Source: Dethiobacter sp. (GTDB taxonomy: Bacteria > Bacillota > Dethiobacteria > Dethiobacterales > Dethiobacteraceae). From it: 64,000 bases of DNA. Location of the stretch: contig JAGXTL010000015.1 of the NCBI GenBank assembly GCA_018333635.1, positions 1-64,000 on the forward strand, written 5' to 3'. A program made the position numbers and the translations under genes. The notes beneath the pieces were generated by a model. The model saw nothing but the letters and a program-made list of their open reading frames with translations. It ran no database searches and had not been told where the DNA came from. Positions 54,172 to 63,325 of the stretch are shown here, piece by piece (the first letter of the stretch is position 1; every line of letters begins with the position of its first letter).

Positions 54172-55308
54172 CTAGAAAGCCAAAGCTTGCGCCAAATCGT
54201 TCTCTAGATCCGCATAGGACTCTAGCCCGACTGACAGCCGAAATAAGTTTTCTTCAATCCCCAGTATTTCCTGGTACTTTTTTGGCATTGACGCATGTGA
54301 CATCGTGGCTGGATGAGAGAGAATGCTTTCCACACCACCAAGCGAGACTGCCAAGAGAGGCAGCCTGACCCGCTCAAGAAAAGGCCTGGCTCCCAGAGGA
54401 TCTGCCAGCGTAAAGCTCAGCACACAACCCGGCCCGCTGCTTTGCACTGCATGCACTTCCCGTCCCGGGTGAGCCGATAACCCCGGAAAAGATACTGCCG
54501 CCACCTGGGGATGGACTAGAAGCCAAGCTGCCAGCTTTGCCGCTTTCTCCTGCTGTGCATCCATGCGCACTTTTAGCGTCCTGATTCCACGTTGAACAAG
54601 CCAGCAATCTTGCGGACCAAGTACGGCGCCGAAAGTATTTTGCACCATGCGCAGCCGTCTAGCCAACAGTTCATCTTTGACTACTGCCACGCCGGCAATA
54701 GTGTCACTATGCCCTCCCAGGAACTTGGTGGCTGAGTGGACTACTACATCTATCCCTAATTCCAAAGGGCGTTGCAGGTACGGCGTCATAAAGGTGTTAT
54801 CGACAATCGTAAACAAGCCGTATCTTTTTGCCAAGTTGGCACAGGCGGCCAGATCGGTGATGCGCAGGGTGGGGTTTGAGGGGGTTTCTAAAAAAAGGGC
54901 TTTTGTCTGCGGCGTTATGGCCGCCTCAATGGCGCCCAGGTCGGCAGTGTCCACAAAACTATGGGTAATGCCAAAGCGGTTAAAAAGTCCCGTCAGCGCC
55001 CGATATGTACCGCCGTAGACATCTCTTGAGACCACCAGATGTTCGCCCGCACAAAGCAGGCTCAACGCCGAGGAAATTGCCGCCATGCCGGAAGAAAAGG
55101 CAAAGCCGTACAGGCCTCCCTCCAGTACAGCCATCAGCCCCTCCAGCGCTTGACGCGTAGGGTTGCCGGAACGGCCGTACTCAAATGGCCCGAAATTATC
55201 AATAGAAGGCTGCTTAAAAGTGGAGGCGTGGTAAATAGGGATGCTGACAGCCCCGGTGTGTTCACAAAGATCATACCCGGAGTGAATCAATCTTGTTTCC
55301 CAGTCCAT
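54172..55308 (-). CDS. Trans-sulfuration PLP enzyme (cystathionine gamma-synthase/lyase family), copy 1
   Basis: A 378-residue Cys/Met-metabolism PLP enzyme. The PLP lysine is K195 (VHSATKFLGGHSD). YGRSGNPTRQALE and SLGGVESILSHPA are family motifs. The family includes cystathionine gamma-synthase, gamma-lyase, beta-lyase and homocysteine synthase, and sequence alone does not choose. It is the last gene of the unit that starts with the siroheme reductase and follows its paralogue by two bases. Confidence 0.92.
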   Translation of the reverse strand: MDWETRLIHSGYDLCEHTGAVSIPIYHASTFKQPSIDNFGPFEYGRSGNPTRQALEGLMAVLEGGLYGFAFSSGMAAISSALSLLCAGEHLVVSRDVYGGTYRALTGLFNRFGITHSFVDTADLGAIEAAITPQTKALFLETPSNPTLRITDLAACANLAKRYGLFTIVDNTFMTPYLQRPLELGIDVVVHSATKFLGGHSDTIAGVAVVKDELLARRLRMVQNTFGAVLGPQDCWLVQRGIRTLKVRMDAQQEKAAKLAAWLLVHPQVAAVSFPGLSAHPGREVHAVQSSGPGCVLSFTLADPLGARPFLERVRLPLLAVSLGGVESILSHPATMSHASMPKKYQEILGIEENLFRLSVGLESYADLENDLAQALAF

Positions 55309-55310
55309 CG

Positions 55311-56480
55311 CTATCCCTCCGTTTCCTCTGGATTTAGAGCCTGCGCCAAATCTGCGCGCAAATCTTCACGCTCTTCGATGCCCACCGAAAGGCGCAGCAT
55401 GCGCTGGTGGATTCCGAGACGTTGTCTGGTAGCCTCCGGCACATCGGCATGAGTTTGCAGATACGGATAAGTAATTAACGACTCTACCCCGCCTAATGAT
55501 TCGGCAAAGGTAATAATTTGCAGGCGGCCAATTAAGGCTCTGGCCAGCTCTTCGTTCTTAACCACAAAGGAGAGCACTGCTCCCGGCCCGTTTGTCTGCG
55601 GGTGCAATTCCTGCAGGCCAGGGTAGAGCACCTTCTCTACCTGCTGCTGATTTTGTAACCACCGTGCTAAGTAAGCGGCATTTTCCTGTTGCCTGTCCAT
55701 GCGAACCGCCAAAGTTTTTATGCCGCGCAAAAGCAGCCAAGCGTCATGGGGGGCGAGCACCGGGCCGGTGGCGTTTTGCATTACCGCCAGCTCATCAGCC
55801 AAGCGGCGATTTGCCGTAACAACCGCGCCTGCCAGCAGATCATTATGCCCTCCCAGATATTTTGTGGCGCTGTAAACTACCAAGTCGGCTCCCAGCAGCA
55901 ATGGCCGCTGCAAGTAAGAGGTCAATAACGTGTTGTCCACCACCGTCAGCAGACCATGTTTTTTGCCCAAGGCGGCAACTGCGGCAATATCTGTGGTAAT
56001 CAATGACGGGTTTGACGGCGTCTCCAGGAATACTGCGCGTGTCTGCGGCGTAATGGCTGCCTCGACAGTCGTCAAGTCTGCGGTATTGACGTAACTGACA
56101 GAGAGGTTAAACTTAGTAAAAATCCAATCCATCAACCTGTAAGTACCGCCATAAATATCTTCCCCAAAAATCAGATGGTCACCTGCTTTAAAAAGCATCA
56201 TTACTGCCGTAAGAGCTGCCATTCCGGAAGCAAAGGCATAGGCTCCCACCCCTTCGTCCAATGCTGCCAAAGCATCTTCCAATGCCTGTCGCGTCGGATT
56301 TCCAGTTCTGCTGTAGTCGTAACCGGTGGAAATACCGGGCGCCGGGTGGGCAAAGGTGGCAGACTGGTAGATAGGCACGCTCAGTGCCCCTGTGGCGGGG
56401 TCAAAGCGCACGCCACTTTGCACTAAGCGTGTACCGATTGCCTTGCCACGTCCGGCACCGCTTCCAAATCGCTTTTCCAT
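55311..56480 (-). CDS. Trans-sulfuration PLP enzyme (cystathionine gamma-synthase/lyase family), copy 2
   Basis: A 389-residue paralogue of the next gene with PLP lysine K207 (VYSATKYLGGHND), YSRTGNPTRQALEDAL and SLGGVESLITYP. The start is ATG 56480 with AAAGAGGT seven bases upstream. An upstream extension overlapping thiF is not supported. Two tandem paralogues would allow one enzyme for each direction between cysteine and homocysteine. Confidence 0.92.
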   Translation of the reverse strand: MEKRFGSGAGRGKAIGTRLVQSGVRFDPATGALSVPIYQSATFAHPAPGISTGYDYSRTGNPTRQALEDALAALDEGVGAYAFASGMAALTAVMMLFKAGDHLIFGEDIYGGTYRLMDWIFTKFNLSVSYVNTADLTTVEAAITPQTRAVFLETPSNPSLITTDIAAVAALGKKHGLLTVVDNTLLTSYLQRPLLLGADLVVYSATKYLGGHNDLLAGAVVTANRRLADELAVMQNATGPVLAPHDAWLLLRGIKTLAVRMDRQQENAAYLARWLQNQQQVEKVLYPGLQELHPQTNGPGAVLSFVVKNEELARALIGRLQIITFAESLGGVESLITYPYLQTHADVPEATRQRLGIHQRMLRLSVGIEEREDLRADLAQALNPEETEG

Positions 56481-56551
56481 AAATTGAACCTCTTTTCCCG
56501 GCAGATTTGTTTTCTCTACATATTTTCTCTTTATATATTTTTTCCTTCTCC

Positions 56552-57370
56552 TTACCAATCCTCCTGCTTCACATCACAAACCGGCTGGTTATAATTTTCA
56601 GCTCGCAAATCAGTGATGGCAGGATTATCGCCGCATACCGGGCAGCTAATCCTGCGCTTTACTTTAGCGGTCATAAACTCCAGTCCCAACGCATCTACCA
56701 TTAACAATCGACCGATTAACGGCTCGCCTACCTCCAAAATAAGCTTAATTGCTTCTGTTGCCTGAATCAGACCAATCAAACCGGGCAGCACCCCAAGAAC
56801 GCCTGCTTCCTGGCAGCTTAGCGACATTCCTGCCGGCGGCGGTTCATGGAAGATGCAGCGATAACACGGTCCTGCAGGCGGTTTGAACACGGCGGCTTGA
56901 CCATCAAAACGCAAGATACTGCCATAGACATAAGGTTTCTCATAAATAACCGCCGCATCGCTCAGCAAATAACGGGTGGCAAAATTGTCACAACAATCCA
57001 CCACTAAATCGTATCCCGGCAAAATACACGGCACATTATCCGCAGAAGCATTCTCCGGATAAACAGACATATTCACATCAGGATTGAGCTGAAAGATACT
57101 TTCTTTTGCCGACTCAACTTTCAACTTGCCTATATCCGGCGTAGCGTGAATCACCTGCCGCTGTAAATTGCTCAAATCCACGGTATCCGCGTCCATCATG
57201 CCAAGTGTCCCCACACCTGCTGCCGCCAGATAAAGTGCGCAAGCAGAGCCCAAACCGCCGGCACCAACCAGCAGTACCTTAGCATTCAACAGTTTCTCCT
57301 GTCCCTTGCCACCCACTTCAGGCAAAAGAATATGCCTGGAATAGCGTACTACCTGACTGTCAGTCAGCAT
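56552..57370 (-). CDS. ThiF/MoeB/HesA-family adenylyltransferase
   Basis: A 272-residue E1-like enzyme that adenylylates the C-terminus of ubiquitin-like sulfur carriers. The nucleotide loop is GAGGLGS (36-42). Zinc cysteines are in CYRC and CPVC. The conserved CQEAGVLG segment is present. No ThiS- or MoaD-like carrier is encoded nearby. Its neighbours are TusA and siroheme reductase genes, so a role in sulfur delivery for cysteine or methionine is plausible but unproven. Confidence 0.9.
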   Translation of the reverse strand: MLTDSQVVRYSRHILLPEVGGKGQEKLLNAKVLLVGAGGLGSACALYLAAAGVGTLGMMDADTVDLSNLQRQVIHATPDIGKLKVESAKESIFQLNPDVNMSVYPENASADNVPCILPGYDLVVDCCDNFATRYLLSDAAVIYEKPYVYGSILRFDGQAAVFKPPAGPCYRCIFHEPPPAGMSLSCQEAGVLGVLPGLIGLIQATEAIKLILEVGEPLIGRLLMVDALGLEFMTAKVKRRISCPVCGDNPAITDLRAENYNQPVCDVKQEDW

Positions 57371-57390
57371 CAGTTCAACCCCTCCTTTTC

Positions 57391-57642
57391 TCAGCTATCT
57401 TTTCCTGAAGCGCCTTCTTTCTCCACCAACAATCGATATGTCCCATTCGACTGTTTTTCTAGAGCAACAACCCGATGTCCTTCGGCGCGCAGACTCCTCG
57501 GCACATTTTTTACTGCTTCGCCGCCGCTAAGCAGAATTTCCAAAATATCTCCCGCTGCCAAACTCTCTAAGGCCAGCTTAATCTTTACAAAGGTTATGGG
57601 GCAGCTATCATTTGTGATATCAAGCGTCTTGCCTGACTGCAC
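57391..57642 (-). CDS. TusA-family sulfur carrier protein
   Basis: An 83-residue TusA/SirA-like protein. C14 in SCPITFVKIKLAL is the persulfide-carrying cysteine (CPxT-type motif). It relays sulfur as a persulfide. The GTG start lies inside the end of the upstream reductase (23-base overlap) with GGAGGTGATGG upstream. Confidence 0.93.
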   Translation of the reverse strand: MQSGKTLDITNDSCPITFVKIKLALESLAAGDILEILLSGGEAVKNVPRSLRAEGHRVVALEKQSNGTYRLLVEKEGASGKDS

Positions 57643-58480
57643 GCTCCATCACCTCCCGGTATTTTCGCCAACCGATCCGCTCAATTACTTTACCGAAACG
57701 CTCCTTACTTCTGCCATGTTCCCGGAAAAAACCCAGGCTTGCTTCAATGGCCGCAGGGATTTTAGCTAGCGGCAGAAAAGCAACTGCAACCTCTCCCAGT
57801 TTCGGGTCGCGGCCGATACGGCCGCCGGCCCAAACCCTCACGCCCGCTTCTCCCTGGCGCCAGGCTGCGGTGGGGCAAGCCGTCACACATTCTCCGCAGT
57901 TGATGCACTTTTCACGATCGAGCAAAGGATAACCGTCCTGCAGCAAAATGGCAGCCGCAGGACAAATATCGGCACACAAGCCGCAGCCGATACAGTCATT
58001 TTCCCGAAATACCGGCTTTATCACGCCGCCAAAGCCCAGATCGTTTTCCTGCGGCTTAGCACAGCTTCTGTTGCAGCCGGCAACCGAAATTTTAAATTTG
58101 CCGGGCACCTGCGCAGCAAAGAACTGCTCATCAATCTGCCGAGAAAGCTCTTTGGCATCAAGATGACCGTGCGGACACAAATAAGAACCTTGACAGGCCA
58201 TCACGCCGCGCACCGTGCCGCCGCAAACGCCGAGTCCTATCCCGCCGGCAAACAATTCTCCCCTTACCGCATCAATATGGTCAAAATGAATAAACGGAAT
58301 CTCTATCCCCTGGCGGGTGGTAAGATGGATATACCCTTTGCCGTATTTCTTGGCTACCTGATGAACAGTCTCCAGCTGCTCCAGCGTCAGATTCCCGCCG
58401 GCCACCCGCAAACGTACGGCGAAATAGTCCTTTTGTAACTGCTTTAGGAAGCCACCCTTCTTTAGTTCGGCGATATCCAT
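57620..58480 (-). CDS. Small siroheme sulfite/nitrite-reductase-like protein with two ferredoxin clusters
   Basis: A 286-residue protein. An N-terminal reductase half-domain (LTLEQLETVHQVAKKYGKG) leads to the siroheme-[4Fe4S] ligands C96, C102, C136 and C140 (CQGSYLC, CNRSC). Two [4Fe-4S] motifs follow (C163-C173, C192-C202). It is shorter than assimilatory reductases and similar to single-repeat anaerobic forms such as AsrC/Fsr-like proteins. The likely reaction is sulfite to sulfide for the enzymes encoded after it. First gene of the sulfur unit. Confidence 0.88.
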   Translation of the reverse strand: MDIAELKKGGFLKQLQKDYFAVRLRVAGGNLTLEQLETVHQVAKKYGKGYIHLTTRQGIEIPFIHFDHIDAVRGELFAGGIGLGVCGGTVRGVMACQGSYLCPHGHLDAKELSRQIDEQFFAAQVPGKFKISVAGCNRSCAKPQENDLGFGGVIKPVFRENDCIGCGLCADICPAAAILLQDGYPLLDREKCINCGECVTACPTAAWRQGEAGVRVWAGGRIGRDPKLGEVAVAFLPLAKIPAAIEASLGFFREHGRSKERFGKVIERIGWRKYREVMERAVRQDA

Positions 58481-58537
58481 GCCATTTCTTCCTCCCTCAA
58501 ATTATGCTGTCAAAACAAAAAACCTGAACGCTTTTAT

Positions 58538-58604
58538 TTCCTAATAATTACATAGGATTGCTATGCATTTATTCTATTATAAAAGTGCTCCTTGCACCTG
58601 TCAA
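58538..58604 (-). promoter_or_regulatory. Promoter and operator of the siroheme reductase-tusA-thiF unit
   Basis: TTGACA (58604-58599), 17 bp, TATAAT (58581-58576). Downstream, TTCCTAATAATTACATAGG (58538-58556) contains CCTA-N9-TAGG and matches the cysK operator at most positions. GTGC-aagga-GCAC lies in the -35/-10 spacer. Confidence 0.65.
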
Positions 58605-58747
58605 TGCTTTGCGGAGCTCCAGCCAACTTTCGCGTAATCTGGAAAATTGGGAAATATTTACCATGGCGAATCCTGTCGCTCCATGATAAAATAGGAGCGG
58701 AAGTGTTATTTTTCTCCATTAAATAATCTTGCAGAGGATGGTGCTTA

Positions 58748-60628
58748 GTGAAAAAGCTTCTCCCCGTTACATTAATGGTCTTTCTGCTCCTTACATTTAT
58801 GTTTGGGACAAGCCGTCCGGCAAGCGCTGTCACTCTTCGCACCGCTACCGTAAATGTTGCTGTCCTTAATGTGCGCAGCGGCCCCGGTACTGCTCACCAA
58901 CGGATTGCCACTCTCAACCGTGGCGCCGTTTTGCCTGTCCTCCTCGAACGGGCTGGCTGGGCGCAAATTTCCCTCCAAAGCGGGCAGACCGGCTGGATTA
59001 CAACTGAATTTGTTACATTACGCAGCCAACAACCAAGCTCGTGGGCACGCGTCAACGTGGCTTCACTAAACGTCCGTTCAGGCCCCGACACGACTTTTAA
59101 CCGCATTGCCGGCATTACACTGGGAACTGTGCTCCCCGTCATACATAGCCAGGGCAACTGGCATCAGTTAAGACTGTCCTCCGGACAAGCAGGTTGGGTT
59201 TTTTCCGCCCATGTTACTGTCAGCGCTGCAAATCCGACCAACATTGCACCTTCGCCTGCCGTGCCGCCCAGCCCCACACCTGCTCCTTCTCCCTCTCCTA
59301 CTCTAAACCAACGAAACGGCACAGTAAATCATTTTGCCCTCCCGCTCCGCAGCGGACCTGACGTAACATTTAACGCCGTTACCACCCTGCCCCCCCAAAC
59401 ACAAGTCACAATCTTGCAAACCCAAGGCAGATGGCACCAAGTTCGTCTGACGACCGGCCAAATCGGTTGGGTTTTTGCGCAATATATTCTAATCAACGAA
59501 GCCTCTCCTACACCCTTGCCCGCGCCAAGCCCTATACCGCAGCCGGCGCCGCTGCCAGCGCCCGTCCCCGCCCCTATTGCAAACACCCAAAACGGAACGG
59601 TAACTATGGCCGCACTCCCGCTCCGCAGCGGCCCTGACGTTTCTTTTCAAGCCATTACCACCCTTGGCCTAAACAGCCAACTGGCAATTTTGCGGACGCA
59701 AGGCAACTGGCATGAAGTCCGTTTGCCTGACGGTCAAGTCGGCTGGGTATTTGCACAACACATTTCAATCAATCAACCCGCACCGCTTCCCTCGCCAATC
59801 TCCAACCAGCCTGAAACAGGGCAGCCGGAAGATGGACAAACACCAACACAACGCTTAGCCAGAGTCACCGTCAACGCGCTGAACTTGCGGAGCAGCCCCA
59901 GCACTGAAGCTGAACGCATCGCACTCCTGCCGCTTGGCACATTAGCCGAAGTCGTGACTGAAAGCGGTGAATGGCTCCAGATCCGTCTTTCTTCCGGGCA
60001 GACCGGCTGGGTATTTGCTGAATTTGTCCTCGTGTTCAACCGCCAGACGTCACCTCCTGCCGCCGGTGTCGGCCAATCGCTTGCCGGTCAAGTTATCGTT
60101 ATCGACCCTGGCCATGGCGGCAGCCCAGGCGCTGTCGGACCAACAGGGCTAATGGAAAAAGAAGTGGTGCTGGACGTTTCTCTCCGTGTTGCCGAAATGC
60201 TGCGCCAAGCGGGTGCTACAGTAATCCTAACGCGTGATAATGACAGCATTGTTTCTCTCCCCCAGCGCGTTAACATTGCCGCAGCCGCAAATGCTCACAT
60301 CTTTGTCAGCATCCACACGAATGCTCACACAAACACTGCCGTCGGCGGAACAGAAACATACTTTTTTCAAAACAACGCTACTGCCACCGCATCGCGGCTG
60401 CTAGCAGAATATCTTCAGAAAGAACTGGTACAAGCATTAGGCCTGAGAGATATCGGTGTCAAGCACGGCAACTTTCACGTTATCCGTGAAACGACCATGC
60501 CTTCTGTCCTGCTGGAACTGGCCTTTATTTCAAACGCGCAGGAAGAAGCGCTGATGCGCACAAACGATTTCCGGCAAAACTCAGCCAATGCCATTTTCCG
60601 CGGCATAGCAGCATATTTCACCTTTTAA
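58748..60628 (+). CDS. Secreted N-acetylmuramoyl-L-alanine amidase with five SH3b domains
   Basis: A 626-residue wall hydrolase. A signal peptide (MKKLLPVTLMVFLLLTFMFG to ASA, residue 27) is followed by five bacterial SH3 domains (about 35-92, 100-158, 191-250, 282-342, 370-430) separated by Pro-Ser-Ala linkers, then an Amidase_3 domain (448-626) with zinc ligand H456 in IDPGHGG, E470/E472, HTNAH and LLELAFISN. SH3b repeats bind the wall, the amidase cleaves stem peptides. The GTG start has GAGGATGG upstream. It may act in spore or daughter-cell release; no direct evidence. Confidence 0.95.
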   Translation: MKKLLPVTLMVFLLLTFMFGTSRPASAVTLRTATVNVAVLNVRSGPGTAHQRIATLNRGAVLPVLLERAGWAQISLQSGQTGWITTEFVTLRSQQPSSWARVNVASLNVRSGPDTTFNRIAGITLGTVLPVIHSQGNWHQLRLSSGQAGWVFSAHVTVSAANPTNIAPSPAVPPSPTPAPSPSPTLNQRNGTVNHFALPLRSGPDVTFNAVTTLPPQTQVTILQTQGRWHQVRLTTGQIGWVFAQYILINEASPTPLPAPSPIPQPAPLPAPVPAPIANTQNGTVTMAALPLRSGPDVSFQAITTLGLNSQLAILRTQGNWHEVRLPDGQVGWVFAQHISINQPAPLPSPISNQPETGQPEDGQTPTQRLARVTVNALNLRSSPSTEAERIALLPLGTLAEVVTESGEWLQIRLSSGQTGWVFAEFVLVFNRQTSPPAAGVGQSLAGQVIVIDPGHGGSPGAVGPTGLMEKEVVLDVSLRVAEMLRQAGATVILTRDNDSIVSLPQRVNIAAAANAHIFVSIHTNAHTNTAVGGTETYFFQNNATATASRLLAEYLQKELVQALGLRDIGVKHGNFHVIRETTMPSVLLELAFISNAQEEALMRTNDFRQNSANAIFRGIAAYFTF

Positions 60629-60679
60629 CCTGCTCCTTCGTCGCTGCCTTAACTTGCCGCCAAATCTTAACTTTAGAAA

Positions 60680-60719
60680 AGACGCTCCGCGTTTTCTAAA
60701 AATGCGAAGCGTCTTTTTT
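60680..60719 (+). terminator. Terminator after the amidase gene
   Basis: AGACGCTCCGC pairs with GCGAAGCGTCT (one mismatch) and is followed by TTTTTT. Confidence 0.85.
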
Positions 60720-60720
60720 G

Positions 60721-60759
60721 TTGGGAAATTATATCTAAACACGGAGCGTCCTTTTTAGG
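60721..60759 (+). repeat. Family D repeat
   Basis: TTGGGAAATTAT, then AAACACGGAGCGTCC, then TTTTTAGG. It matches 52716-52753. Confidence 0.7.
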
Positions 60760-60765
60760 CACAAC

Positions 60766-60798
60766 TCCCCTCTCCAGAGAGAGGGTAAGGGTGAGGGT
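60766..60798 (-). repeat. Family C repeat, shortened
   Basis: TCCCCTCTCCAGAGAGAGGG, then TAAGGGTGAGGG. The central CTGGG of the other copies is missing. Confidence 0.75.
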
Positions 60799-60844
60799 AT
60801 GTGTAAAACACTTGGACAAGGGCTGCCGACAAGGGCGACAGAAC

Positions 60845-61033
60845 AATTCCCCTCCACTGGAGGGGTGCCCGTGAGGGCGGGGTGGTTACATGCCCCACAA
60901 AAGATTTGCAAAACAAAAAACCTCAAGAAGATTGAAATTTTAGCGGCAATAACCACCCCGGCGCTTTGCGCCACCCCTCCTTAGGAGAAAACCACCCCGG
61001 CGCTTTGCGCCACCCCTCCTTAGGAGGGGAATA
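60845..61033. repeat. Inverted pair of family A repeats (A8-A9) with 39-bp tandem duplication
   Basis: A8 (60845-60886) is the GCCC-arm type. A9 is the GGCGC-arm type and occurs as a truncated copy at 60952 and a full copy at 60991 (period 39 bp). GGTGGT/ACCACC ends face inward across a 65-bp spacer without a recognisable gene. Third locus with this inverted-pair layout. Confidence 0.8.
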
Positions 61034-61034
61034 A

Positions 61035-61073
61035 TCCCTCTGGGAGAGGGTAAGGGTGAGGGCAGGGTGAGGG
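61035..61073 (-). repeat. Family C repeat
   Basis: TCCCTCTGGGAGAGGGTAAG, then GGTGAGGGCAGGGTGAGGG. The last 9 bp (AGGGTGAGG) are duplicated. It abuts A9 directly. Confidence 0.75.
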
Positions 61074-61136
61074 ACTGAATAAGGCATCTTTTTCATACCA
61101 GGAAATTATATGGTTTCCCATTGCTTTCCTTTTGCT

Positions 61137-63293
61137 CTAGCCTTTAAGACGGTGGACGTGGTAAACATCTTTTACTCGGTTAATGCGGTTGATAATATTG
61201 TCTAAATGGGCGATGTCCGCAACCATCACAGTCATACTGATTAAAGACAATTTGTCTTTAGTGCTTCGCCCGTTCAAAGCGGTAATGTTTACTTTGCATT
61301 CGGCTACAGCGTTAACCACATCCATCAGAATTTGCGGTCGGTCCATGGCGCTTACTTCGATCTCCACCGGATAGCTTCCTTCAGCCCTTTCTTCCCAAGA
61401 AGCGTCAAGCATTTGCTGTTTTTCCGTACGCTCCTGGACATTTGGGCAGTCTTTGCGATGAACAGATACTCCGCGGCCACGGGTAACCACGCCTACAATC
61501 TGGTCGCCGGGAACAGGCGTACAACACTTGGCAAAGCGCAATAGCAAGTTGTCTATCCCGTCAATCCGCACACCTTTGCCGGCTTTGCCGGGTTTTTGCG
61601 GTTTGAACTCTTTTAGAGGTTCCGCTCCTGCTGCGCCGAACTTCTTGCGGTATTCCTCTTTTAAACGGCTTACCGCCTGAGCAGGCGTTATCCCACCCAA
61701 CCCAATCGCAACAAAGATTTCTTCCTCGCCGTGAACATTAAACTTTTTTCCCATCTCCAGCAAAAAGGGGTTTTTTAGATACTGGCTTGGCTCCAACTCA
61801 TGCCTGCGCAATTCTTTTTCCAGCAACTCTTTACCTTTGCCCAGATTCTCATCCCGACGCTCCTTCTTAAACCAAGCGCGGATTTTTGCTCTGGCTCCGG
61901 AGCTCTTTACCATATTTAACCAGTCACGGCTGGGGTGACTCTGCTTGGCTGTCATCACTTCGACAATATCGCCCGTTTTCAGTTCATAATCCAACGGAAC
62001 CAAGCGGCCGTTTATCCGGGCGCCGATACAGCGGTGGCCAATGTCTGTATGAATTTTATAGGCAAAATCCAAGGGAATGGAACCGGCCGGCAGATCAATT
62101 ACATCACCTTTTGGCGTAAAAACAAATACCTCATCGGTAAAAAGGTCAATTTTTACACTTTCCATAAATTCATGGGCATCTTTTGAATCTTGTTGCAGTT
62201 CCACAATTTGCCGCAGCCAGGAAAGCTTATCTTCAAACTCCAGGTCATGCCGGCCATCCTTCTTTTCTTTATAGCGCCAATGTGCTGCAATCCCGTATTC
62301 TGCCGTCCTGTGCATCTCCATAGTGCGAATCTGCACTTCCAGCAGTTCGTTCTTTCCCACCATAACCAAAGTATGGAGCGACTGGTACATATTAGCTTTA
62401 GGCATGGCAATATAATCTTTAAATTTACCGGGAATGGGCTTCCATAAAGTATGGACAATGCCCAAGGCACCGTAACAGTCTTTCAATGAATCGACAACAA
62501 TGCGGATAGCCGTCAAATCATAAATCTCGTGAAATTCCTTGCCCTGCTCTTTCATTTTCTGGGAAATACTGTAGAGATGCTTAGGCCTGCCGGAAATATG
62601 GGCTTCAAGGCCTACTTCATCCAGCTTCGGCTGAAGCATGGCCATAGTCTGCCCAATAAAAGCCTCCCGTTCCTGCCGTTTTTTGGCCAGTCGATCCACC
62701 AAAGCGTAATAACGATCCCGCTCCAAAAAACGAAAAGCCAAATCTTCCAGTTCCCATTTTATCTTATAGATCCCAAGGCGGTGAGCGAGCGGTGCGTAAA
62801 TCTCCAAGGTTTCCCTGGAAATAGCTTGCTGTTTGATCGACGTTAAGTATTTCAGCGTTCGCATATTATGCGTGCGGTCCGCCAGCTTGATTAAGAGCAC
62901 ACGAATATCTTTGGCCATGGCAATAAACATCTTACGCAGATTTTCTGCCTGGTGCTCCTCTTTAGACCTATACTCCAATTTAGAAAGTTTGGTGACGCCG
63001 TCCACAAGCATGGCGACCTCTCTGCCAAACTCTTGGCTTATCTGCTCCAGGGGAGCTTCCGTGTCTTCCACCACATCGTGCAAAAGTCCGGAAACGATCG
63101 TATCCAAATCCAACTCCAGCTCAGCCAGAATGGTGGCCACACCCAAAGGATGAGTAACATAGAGTTCGCCGGAAAAACGCTTTTGCCCCTGATGCGCTGA
63201 CACCGCAAAATGATACGCCTTTTCCAAGAGGCTCCAGTCAGGCTCCACGGGATAATATGATTTTATCAGCATTTTCAGCGCTTGCAGACTCAT
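61137..63293 (-). CDS. relA: Bifunctional (p)ppGpp synthetase/hydrolase Rel
   Basis: A 718-residue long RSH enzyme of the stringent response. The HD hydrolase domain has H72-D73 (LLHDVVEDTE). The synthetase domain includes IYDLTAIRIVVDSLKDCYGALG. A TGS domain (VFVFTPKGDVIDLPAGSIPLDFAY) and a C-terminal ACT domain (DRPQILMDVVNAVAECKVNI) follow. Both catalytic halves look intact, so it should make and degrade (p)ppGpp. The usual neighbours apt and dtd are absent between it and recJ. Confidence 0.97.
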   Translation of the reverse strand: MSLQALKMLIKSYYPVEPDWSLLEKAYHFAVSAHQGQKRFSGELYVTHPLGVATILAELELDLDTIVSGLLHDVVEDTEAPLEQISQEFGREVAMLVDGVTKLSKLEYRSKEEHQAENLRKMFIAMAKDIRVLLIKLADRTHNMRTLKYLTSIKQQAISRETLEIYAPLAHRLGIYKIKWELEDLAFRFLERDRYYALVDRLAKKRQEREAFIGQTMAMLQPKLDEVGLEAHISGRPKHLYSISQKMKEQGKEFHEIYDLTAIRIVVDSLKDCYGALGIVHTLWKPIPGKFKDYIAMPKANMYQSLHTLVMVGKNELLEVQIRTMEMHRTAEYGIAAHWRYKEKKDGRHDLEFEDKLSWLRQIVELQQDSKDAHEFMESVKIDLFTDEVFVFTPKGDVIDLPAGSIPLDFAYKIHTDIGHRCIGARINGRLVPLDYELKTGDIVEVMTAKQSHPSRDWLNMVKSSGARAKIRAWFKKERRDENLGKGKELLEKELRRHELEPSQYLKNPFLLEMGKKFNVHGEEEIFVAIGLGGITPAQAVSRLKEEYRKKFGAAGAEPLKEFKPQKPGKAGKGVRIDGIDNLLLRFAKCCTPVPGDQIVGVVTRGRGVSVHRKDCPNVQERTEKQQMLDASWEERAEGSYPVEIEVSAMDRPQILMDVVNAVAECKVNITALNGRSTKDKLSLISMTVMVADIAHLDNIINRINRVKDVYHVHRLKG

Positions 63294-63325
63294 AAATTCT
63301 TTCCCCCTTGGGAGAATAAAATCAC

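Larger units (their letters stand above)
60629..61136. other. Repeat-filled gap between the amidase and rel genes
   Basis: Five hundred bases without a gene, containing the amidase terminator, repeat D, two family C repeats and an inverted pair of family A repeats with a tandem duplication. Confidence 0.75.
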
